Below are positions 24,234 through 32,843 of a DNA stretch of 51,942 nucleotides, one piece after another (within the stretch, counting starts at the first letter, position 1; each line of letters begins with the position of its first letter). A program made the position numbers and the translations under genes. The DNA comes from Gammaproteobacteria bacterium (GTDB taxonomy: Bacteria > Pseudomonadota > Gammaproteobacteria > Thiohalobacterales > Thiohalobacteraceae): the NCBI GenBank assembly GCA_002699185.1, contig PABG01000025.1, positions 1-51,942 of the forward strand, written 5' to 3'. Below the pieces are notes generated by a model. The model was not told the origin of the DNA, did no database searches, and worked only from the letters and a program-made list of their open reading frames with translations.

Positions 24234-25703
24234 TCAAAGCGCCAGGTCATCATCACCTGCGCGCCATTCCATCCACATATTGAATGCCTTGACGCCCAGC
24301 CAGCCGCCGGCGGCCATGCCGGCCAGGAACACCCAGCCCGACAGATCGCCGTTGGTAACCGTTGCAAAGAAGGCGCCGATGTTGCAGCCCATCGCGATTC
24401 GCGCCCCCAGACCCATCAGGGCACCGCCGATGATCGCGAACATCGCCGTCTCCAGACTCGGCACCTTCCATTTGAATTCCCGCCGGGACAGGGCAATGAT
24501 CGCCGCCCCGAAGATGATGCCGATGGACATCCAGCCGGGCGCGTTGATGATCGGATTCGGAATACCGTTCTCCAGCCCGAAGAAGATGTTGTCGGTCATC
24601 TCGATGCCGACCTTGTCCATCGCCCAGGCGCCCCACTGCGCCTCCTGGGTGGTGATGTACCAGTAGCCGGGATCGAAGACCGTATCCTGCATCGACAGGC
24701 CATCGGTGTATTCCATCTCGGCGAGCAGTTCACCGAAGTTGAAGATCTCGTATTTCTCGCGCAATTCGCCGGTCGCCCACATATGGCCGCCAGCCAGCAG
24801 CCCCAGACACAGGCCGGCGATGGCGGTGTTGCGCGAGGAGGTGACCATCGCCCAGATGCCGCGCAGATGGTCGCCCAGGCGCGGCGCGTCGATCTTGGCG
24901 CGGCGCAGATAGCCCTTCTTGAACGCCGAGTGATACAGGTAGAGCATCAGCAGCAGGGACGGGATGATCGCGCCCAGCAATGCGTTGGCGATGAACGGCC
25001 CCGTGAACATACCGTCGATGCCCAGCTGGCCGGCCAGCTGACCGCCCTGCAGATCCCAGACGTAGCCTGCAACGAACTGGTCGAACCAGCCTTCCGTGAC
25101 GCTCAGCTCCTCCGGCATCATCTTCTCGGCGGCGGAACTCGTCCAGGCGGCGGGCACCAGCTTGTCCAGCCAGCCGGACTGGGCCACATAGATGGCCTGG
25201 GAGAAGGAGATCGAAATCACCACCAGCAGCGAGCCGAGGTTGCCCTCGCCGGTCTTGTACAGCGAGCCCGACGCGCAGCCGCCGGTGAAGACAATGCCGA
25301 AACCGAAGATCAGGGCACCGATGAGGATATGCCAACCCATCGGATGGGGATGGAAGGTGTTGACACCCAGCACCTGGACGGCTGCCGCCGTGAGTGAAAA
25401 CAGCATGACCGCGATCAGCATGCCCACCGCCATGCGTGGCACGCCCACCGCGAACAGATCGCGCACCGCGGAGGCCATGCAGAAGCGCCCGTACTGCAGG
25501 AAGATCCCGTAGCCGAGGCCGAACCACACATACACCAGCAGGTAGATCCACCGGCTGTCCAGCGCCAGCGCCCATACCGAACCCAGCGCCACAAGCGCGA
25601 CGATTATCATCGCGTACAGATTACCCTTGTGGCCGTACCAGGCCCTGTCCGCCACCGCCGAGCCTACCGCACCCGCCGTTGCGGCCTTAGCATCATTCGC
25701 CAT
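24234..25703 (-). CDS. YeeE/YedE-family sulfur transporter
   Basis: Inner-membrane protein of 489 residues with many membrane segments, belonging to the Sulf_transp (DUF395) family of thiosulfate or sulfur-compound importers. Two characteristic Cys loops are visible, FGIVFTGGCASGSLYKTGEG and MGCNIGAFFATVTNGD; such cysteines are thought to relay the substrate. A long insertion (about 190-400) with charged loops makes it larger than E. coli YeeE. GGGGGA precedes the start by 8 nt. tusA-like genes lie on both sides, so imported sulfur is probably handed to TusA. Confidence 0.9.
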   Translation of the reverse strand: MANDAKAATAGAVGSAVADRAWYGHKGNLYAMIIVALVALGSVWALALDSRWIYLLVYVWFGLGYGIFLQYGRFCMASAVRDLFAVGVPRMAVGMLIAVMLFSLTAAAVQVLGVNTFHPHPMGWHILIGALIFGFGIVFTGGCASGSLYKTGEGNLGSLLVVISISFSQAIYVAQSGWLDKLVPAAWTSSAAEKMMPEELSVTEGWFDQFVAGYVWDLQGGQLAGQLGIDGMFTGPFIANALLGAIIPSLLLMLYLYHSAFKKGYLRRAKIDAPRLGDHLRGIWAMVTSSRNTAIAGLCLGLLAGGHMWATGELREKYEIFNFGELLAEMEYTDGLSMQDTVFDPGYWYITTQEAQWGAWAMDKVGIEMTDNIFFGLENGIPNPIINAPGWMSIGIIFGAAIIALSRREFKWKVPSLETAMFAIIGGALMGLGARIAMGCNIGAFFATVTNGDLSGWVFLAGMAAGGWLGVKAFNMWMEWRAGDDDLAL

Positions 25704-25736
25704 CTGTCGTTTCCCCCGGATATCTCGAATCGCTCA

Positions 25737-26069
25737 TCAACTTTCCGCGTCCATTGCGCCCTTGCGCACGTAGATACGCCAGCAGTCATCATCCCGCACC
25801 GTTATCAGGTGGGTACTGCCCAGCGTCATGTCCATTGCCGGAATCGCCTCGGCCGTACTGGGGTTGTCCACCACCAGCTCAAGCACTTCGCCGGGCCGCA
25901 TGTGATCGAGCGCCCGCATGCACAACAGCTGCGGACGCGGACACACCGCGCCCAGGCAATCGATCTGCACATTCACATGCAGAGGGCCATAACCGGCCAG
26001 CGTTACCGTACGTCCGCTTTGCCTGATCGGGGATACCTGTCGCTGCCTTTGCCTGCCGAACCACCACAT
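25737..26069 (-). CDS. TusA-family sulfur carrier with N-terminal extension
   Basis: Protein of 110 residues. After a basic extension of about 35 residues (MWWFGRQRQRQ) comes a TusA domain with the CPxP motif in VQIDCLGAVCPRPQLLCMRAL, then GEVLELVVDNPST. Extra cysteines lie beside the motif. GGAGAGG stands 7 nt before ATG 26069. It is the first gene after the sigma-54-type promoter P1 and leads the transcript with the YeeE transporter. Two TusA carriers in one operon suggest distinct donors or acceptors. Confidence 0.88.
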   Translation of the reverse strand: MWWFGRQRQRQVSPIRQSGRTVTLAGYGPLHVNVQIDCLGAVCPRPQLLCMRALDHMRPGEVLELVVDNPSTAEAIPAMDMTLGSTHLITVRDDDCWRIYVRKGAMDAES

Positions 26070-26130
26070 CACGCAGCCTCTCCACGGCAGGACGAGCCAG
26101 CATCGACGGCACCCGCCTCTGCACCGTATT

Positions 26131-26146
26131 TGCACGATTCATGCCG
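26131..26146 (-). promoter_or_regulatory. Sigma-54-type promoter P1
   Basis: Minus-strand CGGCATG-AATC-GTGCA against TGGCAYR-N4-TTGCW, with GG and GC at the right spacing. It lies 62 nt before the leading tusA-like gene. Confidence 0.65.
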
Positions 26147-26204
26147 AAACGAAATAAAGATTAAAAACATGGTGTTACCTCTATCAATCATGTTGACCTC
26201 CGGT

Positions 26205-26259
26205 TCATATTGCAAATCGCACCCCAACGGCAGACCCGGAGGAAGATTTTGCAATCCCG
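26205..26259 (-). promoter_or_regulatory. Paired activator sites upstream of P1
   Basis: TTGCAA at 26210-26215 and 26249-26254, 39 bp apart, with the nearer one 64 bp from the -24 box. The distal site reads CGGGATTGCAAAATC on the minus strand. The rest of the 350-bp divergent gap holds the peroxiredoxin promoter and no gene. Confidence 0.6.
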
Positions 26260-26345
26260 CCCCGAGCCCGCCTTGCTCGCATTTAGTTTTAGCCCACCTT
26301 CTCCACATCGCGACCCCCGTCGAGGCAGTGGGCGGGCAGACCTCC

Positions 26346-26374
26346 TTGTGCAGGCCGGGATGGAATAGGATAAT
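26346..26374 (+). promoter_or_regulatory. Sigma-70 promoter of the peroxiredoxin gene
   Basis: TTGTGC (26346-26351), a 17-nt spacer and GATAAT (26369-26374). Downstream, ACCAATTTGGT (26380-26390) is a short palindrome that may be an operator. Confidence 0.6.
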
Positions 26375-26423
26375 ACCAACCAATTTGGTCAACTTAAGTG
26401 CCTTAACCTAAGGAGTAAGCAAG

Positions 26424-27029
<606 letters not shown>

Positions 27030-27055
27030 GGCCGAAAGCCTCCCGCGCATAAAGA

Positions 27056-27080
27056 AAGCCGCCAGCGGGCGGCTTTTTTA
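27056..27080 (+). terminator. Terminator of the peroxiredoxin gene
   Basis: Stem AAAGCCGCC/GGCGGCTTT with loop AGCG, followed by further T residues. Confidence 0.88.
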
Positions 27081-27189
27081 TTCTCACCACAAAGGGTACG
27101 AAGAACGCGAAGACAATAATCAAGCTTGTAGGTCGGGCTGAACCACGTGAAGCCCAACATGTGATTATGCAGCACCATCACATGCCGCA

Positions 27190-27399
27190 TTATCCCCACT
27201 TGATCTTCAGATCCCGATTGCGTTCCGCGCAATCCCGAAGATACAAATTGATAAGGCTCTGATACGGAATTCCCTTTTGCTCGGCCAGCGCCTTGAAATA
27301 GGCGACCGTATCCTCGTCCAACCTTATCGTAATCTGCTTCTTCAGTTTTTTTGTATAGGGATTTTTCCTCGATTTCGAAAAGTCGTAGTGATCACGCAT
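27190..27399 (-). CDS. brnA: BrnA-type antitoxin
   Basis: Antitoxin of 69 residues. A basic N-terminal part (SKSRKNPYTKKLKKQ) leads into a ribbon-helix-helix-like DNA-binding domain (QITIRLDEDTVAYFKALAEQKGIPYQSLINLYLRDCAER). Start 27399 has GAGGG 8 nt upstream; ATG 27414 is possible. It overlaps the 3' end of brnT, the usual toxin-first order of BrnTA modules, in which the antitoxin also represses the operon. Confidence 0.88.
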   Translation of the reverse strand: MRDHYDFSKSRKNPYTKKLKKQITIRLDEDTVAYFKALAEQKGIPYQSLINLYLRDCAERNRDLKIKWG

Positions 27400-27694
27400 C
27401 TCTGAAGCCCTCATACTGACGCCGCTCTGAGCGGCTTGCCTTACGGGCTGAAATGATTCGAATGGTTTCCCGTTCTTCCCTGCAGCAGTGACAGACAACA
27501 AGCAGTCGCAATTGCGAACTCAGGCCCAGGAGAACAAAGCGCTCCTCTTCATCCGAGTGATCCGGGTCCGCCATGAAACGCGCATTTTCGTCGAAAAATG
27601 CCGTCCTCGCCTCCTCGAAAGAAACGCCGTGCTTCCTCCGGTTTGCCGCTTCCTTGCGGCTATCCCACTCGAAGTTGAGCCCATCCATAGCCAT
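27392..27694 (-). CDS. brnT: BrnT-type toxin
   Basis: Toxin of 100 residues of the BrnT family, ribonucleases with a RelE-like fold. The family pattern is clear: FEWDSRKEAANRRKHGVSFEEARTAF near the start, then RFVLLGLS and the closing ETIRIISARKASRSERRQYE. The DNA just upstream is AT-rich compared with its surroundings, which fits horizontal transfer. It precedes and overlaps brnA. Confidence 0.9.
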   Translation of the reverse strand: MAMDGLNFEWDSRKEAANRRKHGVSFEEARTAFFDENARFMADPDHSDEEERFVLLGLSSQLRLLVVCHCCREERETIRIISARKASRSERRQYEGFRDA

Positions 27695-27699
27695 ACATT

Positions 27700-27724
27700 G
27701 TAGTTATTTTATAATTATATTCAA
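27700..27724 (-). promoter_or_regulatory. AT-rich brnTA promoter and operator
   Basis: TATAAT on the minus strand (27714-27719) lies inside the perfect palindrome TATAATTATA (27710-27719), a good candidate for BrnA autorepression. Confidence 0.5.
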
Positions 27725-27748
27725 GCGCACCCTATAGAAAAGGGTAGT

Positions 27749-27802
27749 AAAAGGGGTCGGTGACAAATGAGAATGATTGCGTTTTGTCACCGACCCCTTT
27801 TT
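27749..27802 (-). terminator. Strong terminator after ccoI
   Basis: A hairpin with a stem of about 18 bp (AAAAGGGGTCGGTGACAAA with TTTTGTCACCGACCCCTTTT) and T/A runs on both sides. It follows the ccoI stop on the minus strand. Its form also resembles REP-type palindromes. Confidence 0.8.
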
Positions 27803-27824
27803 CTGTTCAGTTAGCTGGACCGGG

Positions 27825-30287
27825 TCAGAACCGCCGCAGCCGCAGCGAGTTCAGCACCACGATCAGGGAGCTGGCGGACATGCCGATGGCGGCCATCCAG
27901 GGGGCGATGAAGCCCATCACGGCCAGCGGCAGGGCGCACAGGTTGTAGGCGATGGCCCAGCCCAGGTTCTGGCGGATCAGGCGCAGGGTCTTGCGCGCGG
28001 CGCGTACGGCCTCGGGCAGGTGGCGCAGTTGCTCGGAGAGCAGCACCATGTCGGCGGCGGCGTGCGCCAGCTGGGTGCCGCCGCCCATGGCGATGGAAAC
28101 CTGGGCGCCGGCCAGCGTGGGGGCGTCGTTCACGCCGTCGCCGACCATGGCGACCACACCGCCCTGGGCCTGAATGGCCTTGAGCTGGGCCAGTTTCTGC
28201 TGCGGCTTCTGCTGTCCCAGCGCGGCCTCGATGCCGAGCTCAGCCGCCACCTGGCGCACCGCCCGGTCCTCGTCACCGCTTAGCAGGCGTACCTCGATGC
28301 CGAGCTCACGCAGCCCCTGGACCGCCTCGCGTGCGCCGTCACGCAGACTGTCCTCGAACACGAGCACGGCCAACAGTTCGCGCGCATCCGCCAGATAGAC
28401 AAAGGTGCCGCTCAGATCGGCGAATTCCTCCGGCAACGCCTTGTCCGCACCGCCCAGACCGAGCACGAACTGCCGCGTGCCGAGGCGGTAGACTCGTCCC
28501 TGCACCTCGCCCTCCACGCCCTCCCCCGGCGTGGCAATCAGGTTCTCCGCCGCCGGCGTCCGGTCCGCCGCCTGCAGAATGGCCCGCGCCAGCGGATGCT
28601 CGGAGGCCTGCTCCAGCGCGGCGGCGATGGCGAGCGCCCGGTCGCGGGTCTCGCGGCCCAGCCGCACCACCCGGGTCAGTTGCAGCCGGCCCTCGGTGAG
28701 GGTGCCGGTCTTGTCCAGCACGATATGGGTGATGCGGGCCAGCGTCTCCAGCGCATGGCTGCGGGTGGTGAGCACGCCCATGCGCGTGAGCGCGCCGGTG
28801 GCGGCGGTGAGCGCCACCGGGGTAGCCAGGGACAGGGCGCAGGGACAGGTCACCACCAGTACCGACAGGGTGATGGCGAAGGCGCGCGCGGGTTCGGCCT
28901 GCCACCAGTACGCCGCCACGCCAACGGCCAGCAGCAGGAGGGCGGCGACGAACCAGCCGGCCACGCGGTCGGCCAGGCGCGCCACGCCCGGCTTCTCGAT
29001 CTGGGCCCGGTCCAGCAGCCGGCTGATGGCCGACAGCACTGTGTCCTGGCCGACCTTGCGCACCTCCATGATGAGCGGGCTTTCGATGTTGACCGTGCCG
29101 CCGACCAGTTCCTGCCCCGGCCGTTTCGCCTGCGGCAGGCTCTCGCCGGTGAGCAGCGACTCGTCCACCGAACTGCGTCCTTCCTGTACACAACCGTCGG
29201 CCGGCACCGTTTCGCCCGGCTTGATGCGCACCCGGTCGCCGGGGCGCAGTTCGGCCACGGCGACGCGCGTCTCTTCACCGTCGGGATCCAGCCGGCTGGC
29301 GGTGGCCGGCAGCAGCCGCACCAGTTCCTCGGCAGCCTGGCCGGCCTTGTGCCGGGCCAGCATCTCCAGGTAGCGCCCGGTGAGCAGGAAGAAGGTGAAC
29401 ATGGCCACCGAGTCGAAGTAGACATCCTCGCCGCCGGTGGCGGTGGCCCAGCCGCTGGCGATGAAGGCACCGCCGATGGCCAGCGAGACCGGCACGTCCA
29501 TGCCGAGCTGGCGCCGGCGCAGGTCGCGCCAGGCGCTGACGAAGAAGGGGCGCGCCGAGTAGAGCACCACCGGCAGGGCGATCAGCAGGCTGACCCAGCG
29601 CAGGAAATCGCGCAGCGCGGCATCCATGCTGCCGTCGGCCTCGCCCGCATACAGGGCGACGGCGATCATCATCACCTGCATCATGCCCAGGCCGGCCACG
29701 GCGATGCGGCGCAGGGCCTGGCTGCGCTCGCGCTTGTGCACCGCCTCCTGGCGGCCGGGATCGAAGGGATGGGCCAGATAGCCGATGTCGCTGATGGCGC
29801 GCAGGATGTCGGACAGATGAATGCGGCTGTCGTCCCACTTCACCCGGGCGCGGTGAGTGGAGTAGTTGACCTGGAACTCCACCACACCGGGCAGGCGGCC
29901 CACATGGCGCTCATTGAGCCAGACGCAGGCCGCGCAGGTGATACCCTCCAGGATCAGCGACGCCTCGCGCAGGTTGTCCGCATCGACACTGACGAAGCTC
30001 TGCTGCAGTTCGGGCCGGTCGTAGAGCTCGACGTCCTTGAGCGCCTCGGGCACCAGGTCCTGCGCGGTGCGCGATTTCTCGGTGCGGTAGCGGTAGAAGT
30101 CCTCCAGGCCGGCGGCGACGATGCCCTCGGCCACCGCCTTGCAGCCGGGGCAGCACATGCGCCGCGGCCGGCCCTCGATCTGCACCACATACTCGCTGCC
30201 GGGCGGGTTGGGCAGGCCGCAGTGGAAGCAGCGGGTGTCGTCGTCCTGCTCCGGGACGGGGGGCTGGGAGGCGGCGGTGTCGGTCAT
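27825..30287 (-). CDS. ccoI: Copper-exporting P1B-type ATPase CcoI (FixI)
   Basis: Copper ATPase of 820 residues that supplies periplasmic copper for CuB of the cbb3 oxidase. An N-terminal Cys-rich metal site (RCFHCG...CCPGC) is followed by a heavy-metal-associated domain with CAAC (about 119), eight membrane segments, the TGES actuator loop, the CPC copper channel motif (TCPCALSLA), the DKTGTLTEG phosphorylation site and the GDGVNDAPTL hinge. The FixI-type N-terminal domain separates it from CopA. It is last in the cbb3 operon, after a 236-bp gap filled with palindromes. Confidence 0.95.
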   Translation of the reverse strand: MTDTAASQPPVPEQDDDTRCFHCGLPNPPGSEYVVQIEGRPRRMCCPGCKAVAEGIVAAGLEDFYRYRTEKSRTAQDLVPEALKDVELYDRPELQQSFVSVDADNLREASLILEGITCAACVWLNERHVGRLPGVVEFQVNYSTHRARVKWDDSRIHLSDILRAISDIGYLAHPFDPGRQEAVHKRERSQALRRIAVAGLGMMQVMMIAVALYAGEADGSMDAALRDFLRWVSLLIALPVVLYSARPFFVSAWRDLRRRQLGMDVPVSLAIGGAFIASGWATATGGEDVYFDSVAMFTFFLLTGRYLEMLARHKAGQAAEELVRLLPATASRLDPDGEETRVAVAELRPGDRVRIKPGETVPADGCVQEGRSSVDESLLTGESLPQAKRPGQELVGGTVNIESPLIMEVRKVGQDTVLSAISRLLDRAQIEKPGVARLADRVAGWFVAALLLLAVGVAAYWWQAEPARAFAITLSVLVVTCPCALSLATPVALTAATGALTRMGVLTTRSHALETLARITHIVLDKTGTLTEGRLQLTRVVRLGRETRDRALAIAAALEQASEHPLARAILQAADRTPAAENLIATPGEGVEGEVQGRVYRLGTRQFVLGLGGADKALPEEFADLSGTFVYLADARELLAVLVFEDSLRDGAREAVQGLRELGIEVRLLSGDEDRAVRQVAAELGIEAALGQQKPQQKLAQLKAIQAQGGVVAMVGDGVNDAPTLAGAQVSIAMGGGTQLAHAAADMVLLSEQLRHLPEAVRAARKTLRLIRQNLGWAIAYNLCALPLAVMGFIAPWMAAIGMSASSLIVVLNSLRLRRF

Positions 30288-30344
30288 GGCAGCACAGCTT
30301 AGCGCTATCGGACAGGTGAATACAGGCTCGGATCAGCCCAGGTC

Positions 30345-30376
30345 AAAGGTGTCGGGTTACGCTTCGCTAACCCGAC
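30345..30376. repeat. Half copy of the GGGTTAGC/TAACCCGAC palindrome family
   Basis: GTCGGGTTACGCTTCGCTAA followed by CCCGACCTGC, nearly the same as the right arm of the repeat at 46383-46461. It is intergenic between ccoH and ccoI. Confidence 0.65.
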
Positions 30377-30402
30377 CTGCGTGCTGATTTGCGTACTCAC
30401 AT

Positions 30403-30495
30403 CGTCATTGCGAGGCGCGAAGCGCCGTGGCAATCCCGTAAATACAGAGGCAGGCGGCTGGAGATTGCCACGGCGCTTCGCGCCTCGCAATGACG
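30403..30495. repeat. Perfect 33-bp-arm palindrome (GTCATTGCGA family)
   Basis: Arms 30403-30435 and 30463-30495 are perfect inverted copies with a 27-nt loop, beginning CGTCATTGCGAGG. It is the same family as 5042-5186. Lying between ccoH and ccoI, it would form a very stable hairpin in the cco mRNA. Confidence 0.88.
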
Positions 30496-30523
30496 TGGGT
30501 AATGGACACAGGCGACGCCGGTC

Positions 30524-31354
30524 TCAGGGGGTTTCCGCCGCCGCTTCGACAGTGGTCCGCGCCCGCAGCTGATGCACCGCCTCGCCCCTGCGGATGGTCA
30601 GATCCAGTTCCCACACACCGGTGGCCGGCAGCGCAACCTCGGCCCGGTAGATACCGGGACTGGCGGTCTCCTGCATGCGGAAGGCCTGGTCCAGGCGGGT
30701 GTCGGACGGGCGCAGGAAACTCCCCTGGATGTCGGCACCGCTGACCGGATTGCCGTCACGATCGAGCACCCGCACCTGGAACAGGCTCGGCCGGTCCGCC
30801 ACCGCCGGACCGATCCAGCCCCGGTCCACCTGCCAGCCGCGCTCGCTCTGCTCGCGCCGCTGCTCCAGGTAGCGGTTGAAGTGGCTCTGCTTCTCCTGGT
30901 AGTCGCGCGCGGCCACACCGGGGAAATTGGTGGTGACCTCCTCGCCGCGGTCGCGCGGAGGCAGCAGCCATTCGGCCACCGGCGCGGGCAGCCCCTTCTG
31001 CGAGACGATCACGAAGGCGGTGTCGAACAGCACGAGAAAGACGAAGAAGCCGATGATGATGGCCGGCCCCCAGTGGAACCAGCCCTCGCTGCCACCGTGC
31101 TGGCGCAGGCGCGCCTCGCGGTTGGCGATGATCAAGCCCAGACCGTAGGCGGTCACGGCATACAGGGCAACGTGCATGGCCACCACGTCGCCCCCGGGCC
31201 AGTCCAGGATGGCATAGGGGATGTAGATACCCAGCGCCAGCAGCCCGATGACGGCAGCGGCGGACTTGGCGCCCATGCCGGCGAAGCGACGCAGGGCAAT
31301 GAACAACAGCACCTGCAGCACGATACCCAGCGGGATGGTGATCAGCTGCTCCAT
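30524..31354 (-). CDS. ccoH: FixH/CcoH-family protein with extra membrane domain
   Basis: cbb3 oxidase assembly protein of 276 residues. The C-terminal half has a FixH-type membrane anchor (GPAIIIGFFVFLVLFDTAFV) and a periplasmic domain with GNPVSGADIQGSFLRPSD and GIYRAEVALPATGVWELDL. The first 100 residues add about three more membrane helices, so it is longer than the usual FixH of about 160 residues. It starts 3 nt after the ccoG stop. A 236-bp palindromic gap separates it from ccoI. Confidence 0.88.
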   Translation of the reverse strand: MEQLITIPLGIVLQVLLFIALRRFAGMGAKSAAAVIGLLALGIYIPYAILDWPGGDVVAMHVALYAVTAYGLGLIIANREARLRQHGGSEGWFHWGPAIIIGFFVFLVLFDTAFVIVSQKGLPAPVAEWLLPPRDRGEEVTTNFPGVAARDYQEKQSHFNRYLEQRREQSERGWQVDRGWIGPAVADRPSLFQVRVLDRDGNPVSGADIQGSFLRPSDTRLDQAFRMQETASPGIYRAEVALPATGVWELDLTIRRGEAVHQLRARTTVEAAAETP

Positions 31355-31357
31355 GGC

Positions 31358-32770
31358 TCAGTCGTCCGGGTGGTAGAAGACCGAGGGCCATTTCACCTGC
31401 GGGATATCCTCGGCCCCGACAGGTTCGACCACGAAGTAGAAATCCTTCTTTTCGGGCTGGTCGGCATGCGGCCGCATTCTTACCTTGACGAACAACTGCA
31501 GCCGCTGGTCCGGGTGCAGCACGATGTGTTCGAGCTGACCCAGGTCGAGTTCCGCTCCGCCCAGCCCGCTGACATCGAGTTTGACCTCATAACTCAGATC
31601 GGCCTTGTTGTTGAGCTTGATCTCATAGCTGTTCTGAATCCGGCCGTCGGACAGGCGCACATACAGCGGCTGGCGCACCTGCGAGACGGAGATGTCCAGC
31701 GGCACCTGGTTCAGCATACTCACGATCAGCGCCGTGGTGGCCGCCAGCAGGATGACGCCGTAGCCGATGGTCTTGCCCTTCAACAGGCGGGTCTTCTCGC
31801 CGTGCTGGGCCTTGTCGGAAGTGTACTTGATCAGCCCGCGCGGCCAGCCCATGGAGTCCATGATGGTGTCGCAGGCATCGATGCACAGGGCGCAGGAGAT
31901 GCACTGGTACTGCAGCCCGTTGCGGATGTCGATGCCGGTGGGACATACCTGCACGCAGTAGCCGCAGTCGATGCAGTCTCCCACGCCCTGCGCCTGGCGT
32001 TCCTCGCGCGTCTTGAAGCCCTTCGCGACCTTGTGCCGGCCGGCACTGCCCTCGCCGCGGGCCTCATCGTAGGCGACGATCAGGGTGTCGCGATCGAACA
32101 TCGCCCCCTGGAAGCGGGCATAGGGGCACATGTAGGTACATACCTGCTCCCGCGCCAGTCCGGCCATGACATAGGTGGTCGCGGTCAGGAACAGGGTGGT
32201 GGCATAGGCCGGGAACGGCGCCTGGCCGGTGAAGAAGCCCGTGAACAACTCCGGGGCATAGCCCCAGTAGAGGGTGAAGGTCAGCCCGGTAAGAAAGGCC
32301 ACCAGCAGCCACAGCAGATGGGTGGCTCCCTTCTTGAGCAGCTTCTCGCCGCCCCAGGGCTGCTTGTCCAGGCGGATGCGGGCCGGACGCTCGCCCTGGA
32401 CCAGGCGCTCGACCAGGATATAGACATCGGTCCACAGGGTCTGGAAACAGAAATAGCCGCAGAATACCCGCCCGGCGATGCCGGTGACGAAGAACAGCAG
32501 GAAGGCGCCGATGACCAGGAAGCCGGCCAGCCAGAAGATGTCCTGGGCGTGGACGGTCAGATCGAACAGATAGAAACGGCGGCCATGGATGTCGAAGGAT
32601 ACCGCCTGCTGGGGACCGGCCACCCGGTCCCAGGGCAGCCAGGGGAGCAGGAAGTAGACACCATAGGCCAGTGTCAGGATACCCCATTTGAGGCGACGAA
32701 ACCGCCCCTTGACCGAGCGGGGATAGATCGGAATGCGTTTCTGGTAGAGTTGGACGTCGGCTTCGGTCAT
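31358..32770 (-). CDS. ccoG: Cytochrome oxidase accessory polyferredoxin CcoG
   Basis: Membrane ferredoxin of 470 residues, known in other bacteria as a Cu(II) reductase for cbb3 assembly (FixG/RdxA). About five membrane segments surround conserved cysteines (GRVFCGYFCFQTLW, CTYMCPYARFQ). Two 4Fe-4S motifs follow: CIDCGYCVQVCPTGI and CISCALCIDACDTIM. The C-terminal 120 residues form an immunoglobulin-like periplasmic domain. It lies between ccoP and ccoH in the standard order. Confidence 0.95.
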   Translation of the reverse strand: MTEADVQLYQKRIPIYPRSVKGRFRRLKWGILTLAYGVYFLLPWLPWDRVAGPQQAVSFDIHGRRFYLFDLTVHAQDIFWLAGFLVIGAFLLFFVTGIAGRVFCGYFCFQTLWTDVYILVERLVQGERPARIRLDKQPWGGEKLLKKGATHLLWLLVAFLTGLTFTLYWGYAPELFTGFFTGQAPFPAYATTLFLTATTYVMAGLAREQVCTYMCPYARFQGAMFDRDTLIVAYDEARGEGSAGRHKVAKGFKTREERQAQGVGDCIDCGYCVQVCPTGIDIRNGLQYQCISCALCIDACDTIMDSMGWPRGLIKYTSDKAQHGEKTRLLKGKTIGYGVILLAATTALIVSMLNQVPLDISVSQVRQPLYVRLSDGRIQNSYEIKLNNKADLSYEVKLDVSGLGGAELDLGQLEHIVLHPDQRLQLFVKVRMRPHADQPEKKDFYFVVEPVGAEDIPQVKWPSVFYHPDD

Positions 32771-32843
32771 GGACGGATAATGATGAATCCCGGCACCGGC
32801 TGACGGCTGTCCGCCGCCGGCCGGCCGGATGCATCATCGGATG

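Noticed and set aside
24177-25397. Long plus-strand open frame opposite the YeeE transporter gene
   Set aside because: It is the antisense of a clear gene in GC-rich DNA, with low-complexity composition and no domain. The same applies to the long frames at 30572-32803, 40292-42502 and 46479-48482.
26211-26226. TGGGGTGCGATTTGCA as the sigma-54 promoter of the tusA-YeeE operon
   Set aside because: The -24 half is poor. The site fits better as the nearer activator site (TTGCAA), because a better promoter lies at 26131-26146 with the same spacing as at P2 and P3.
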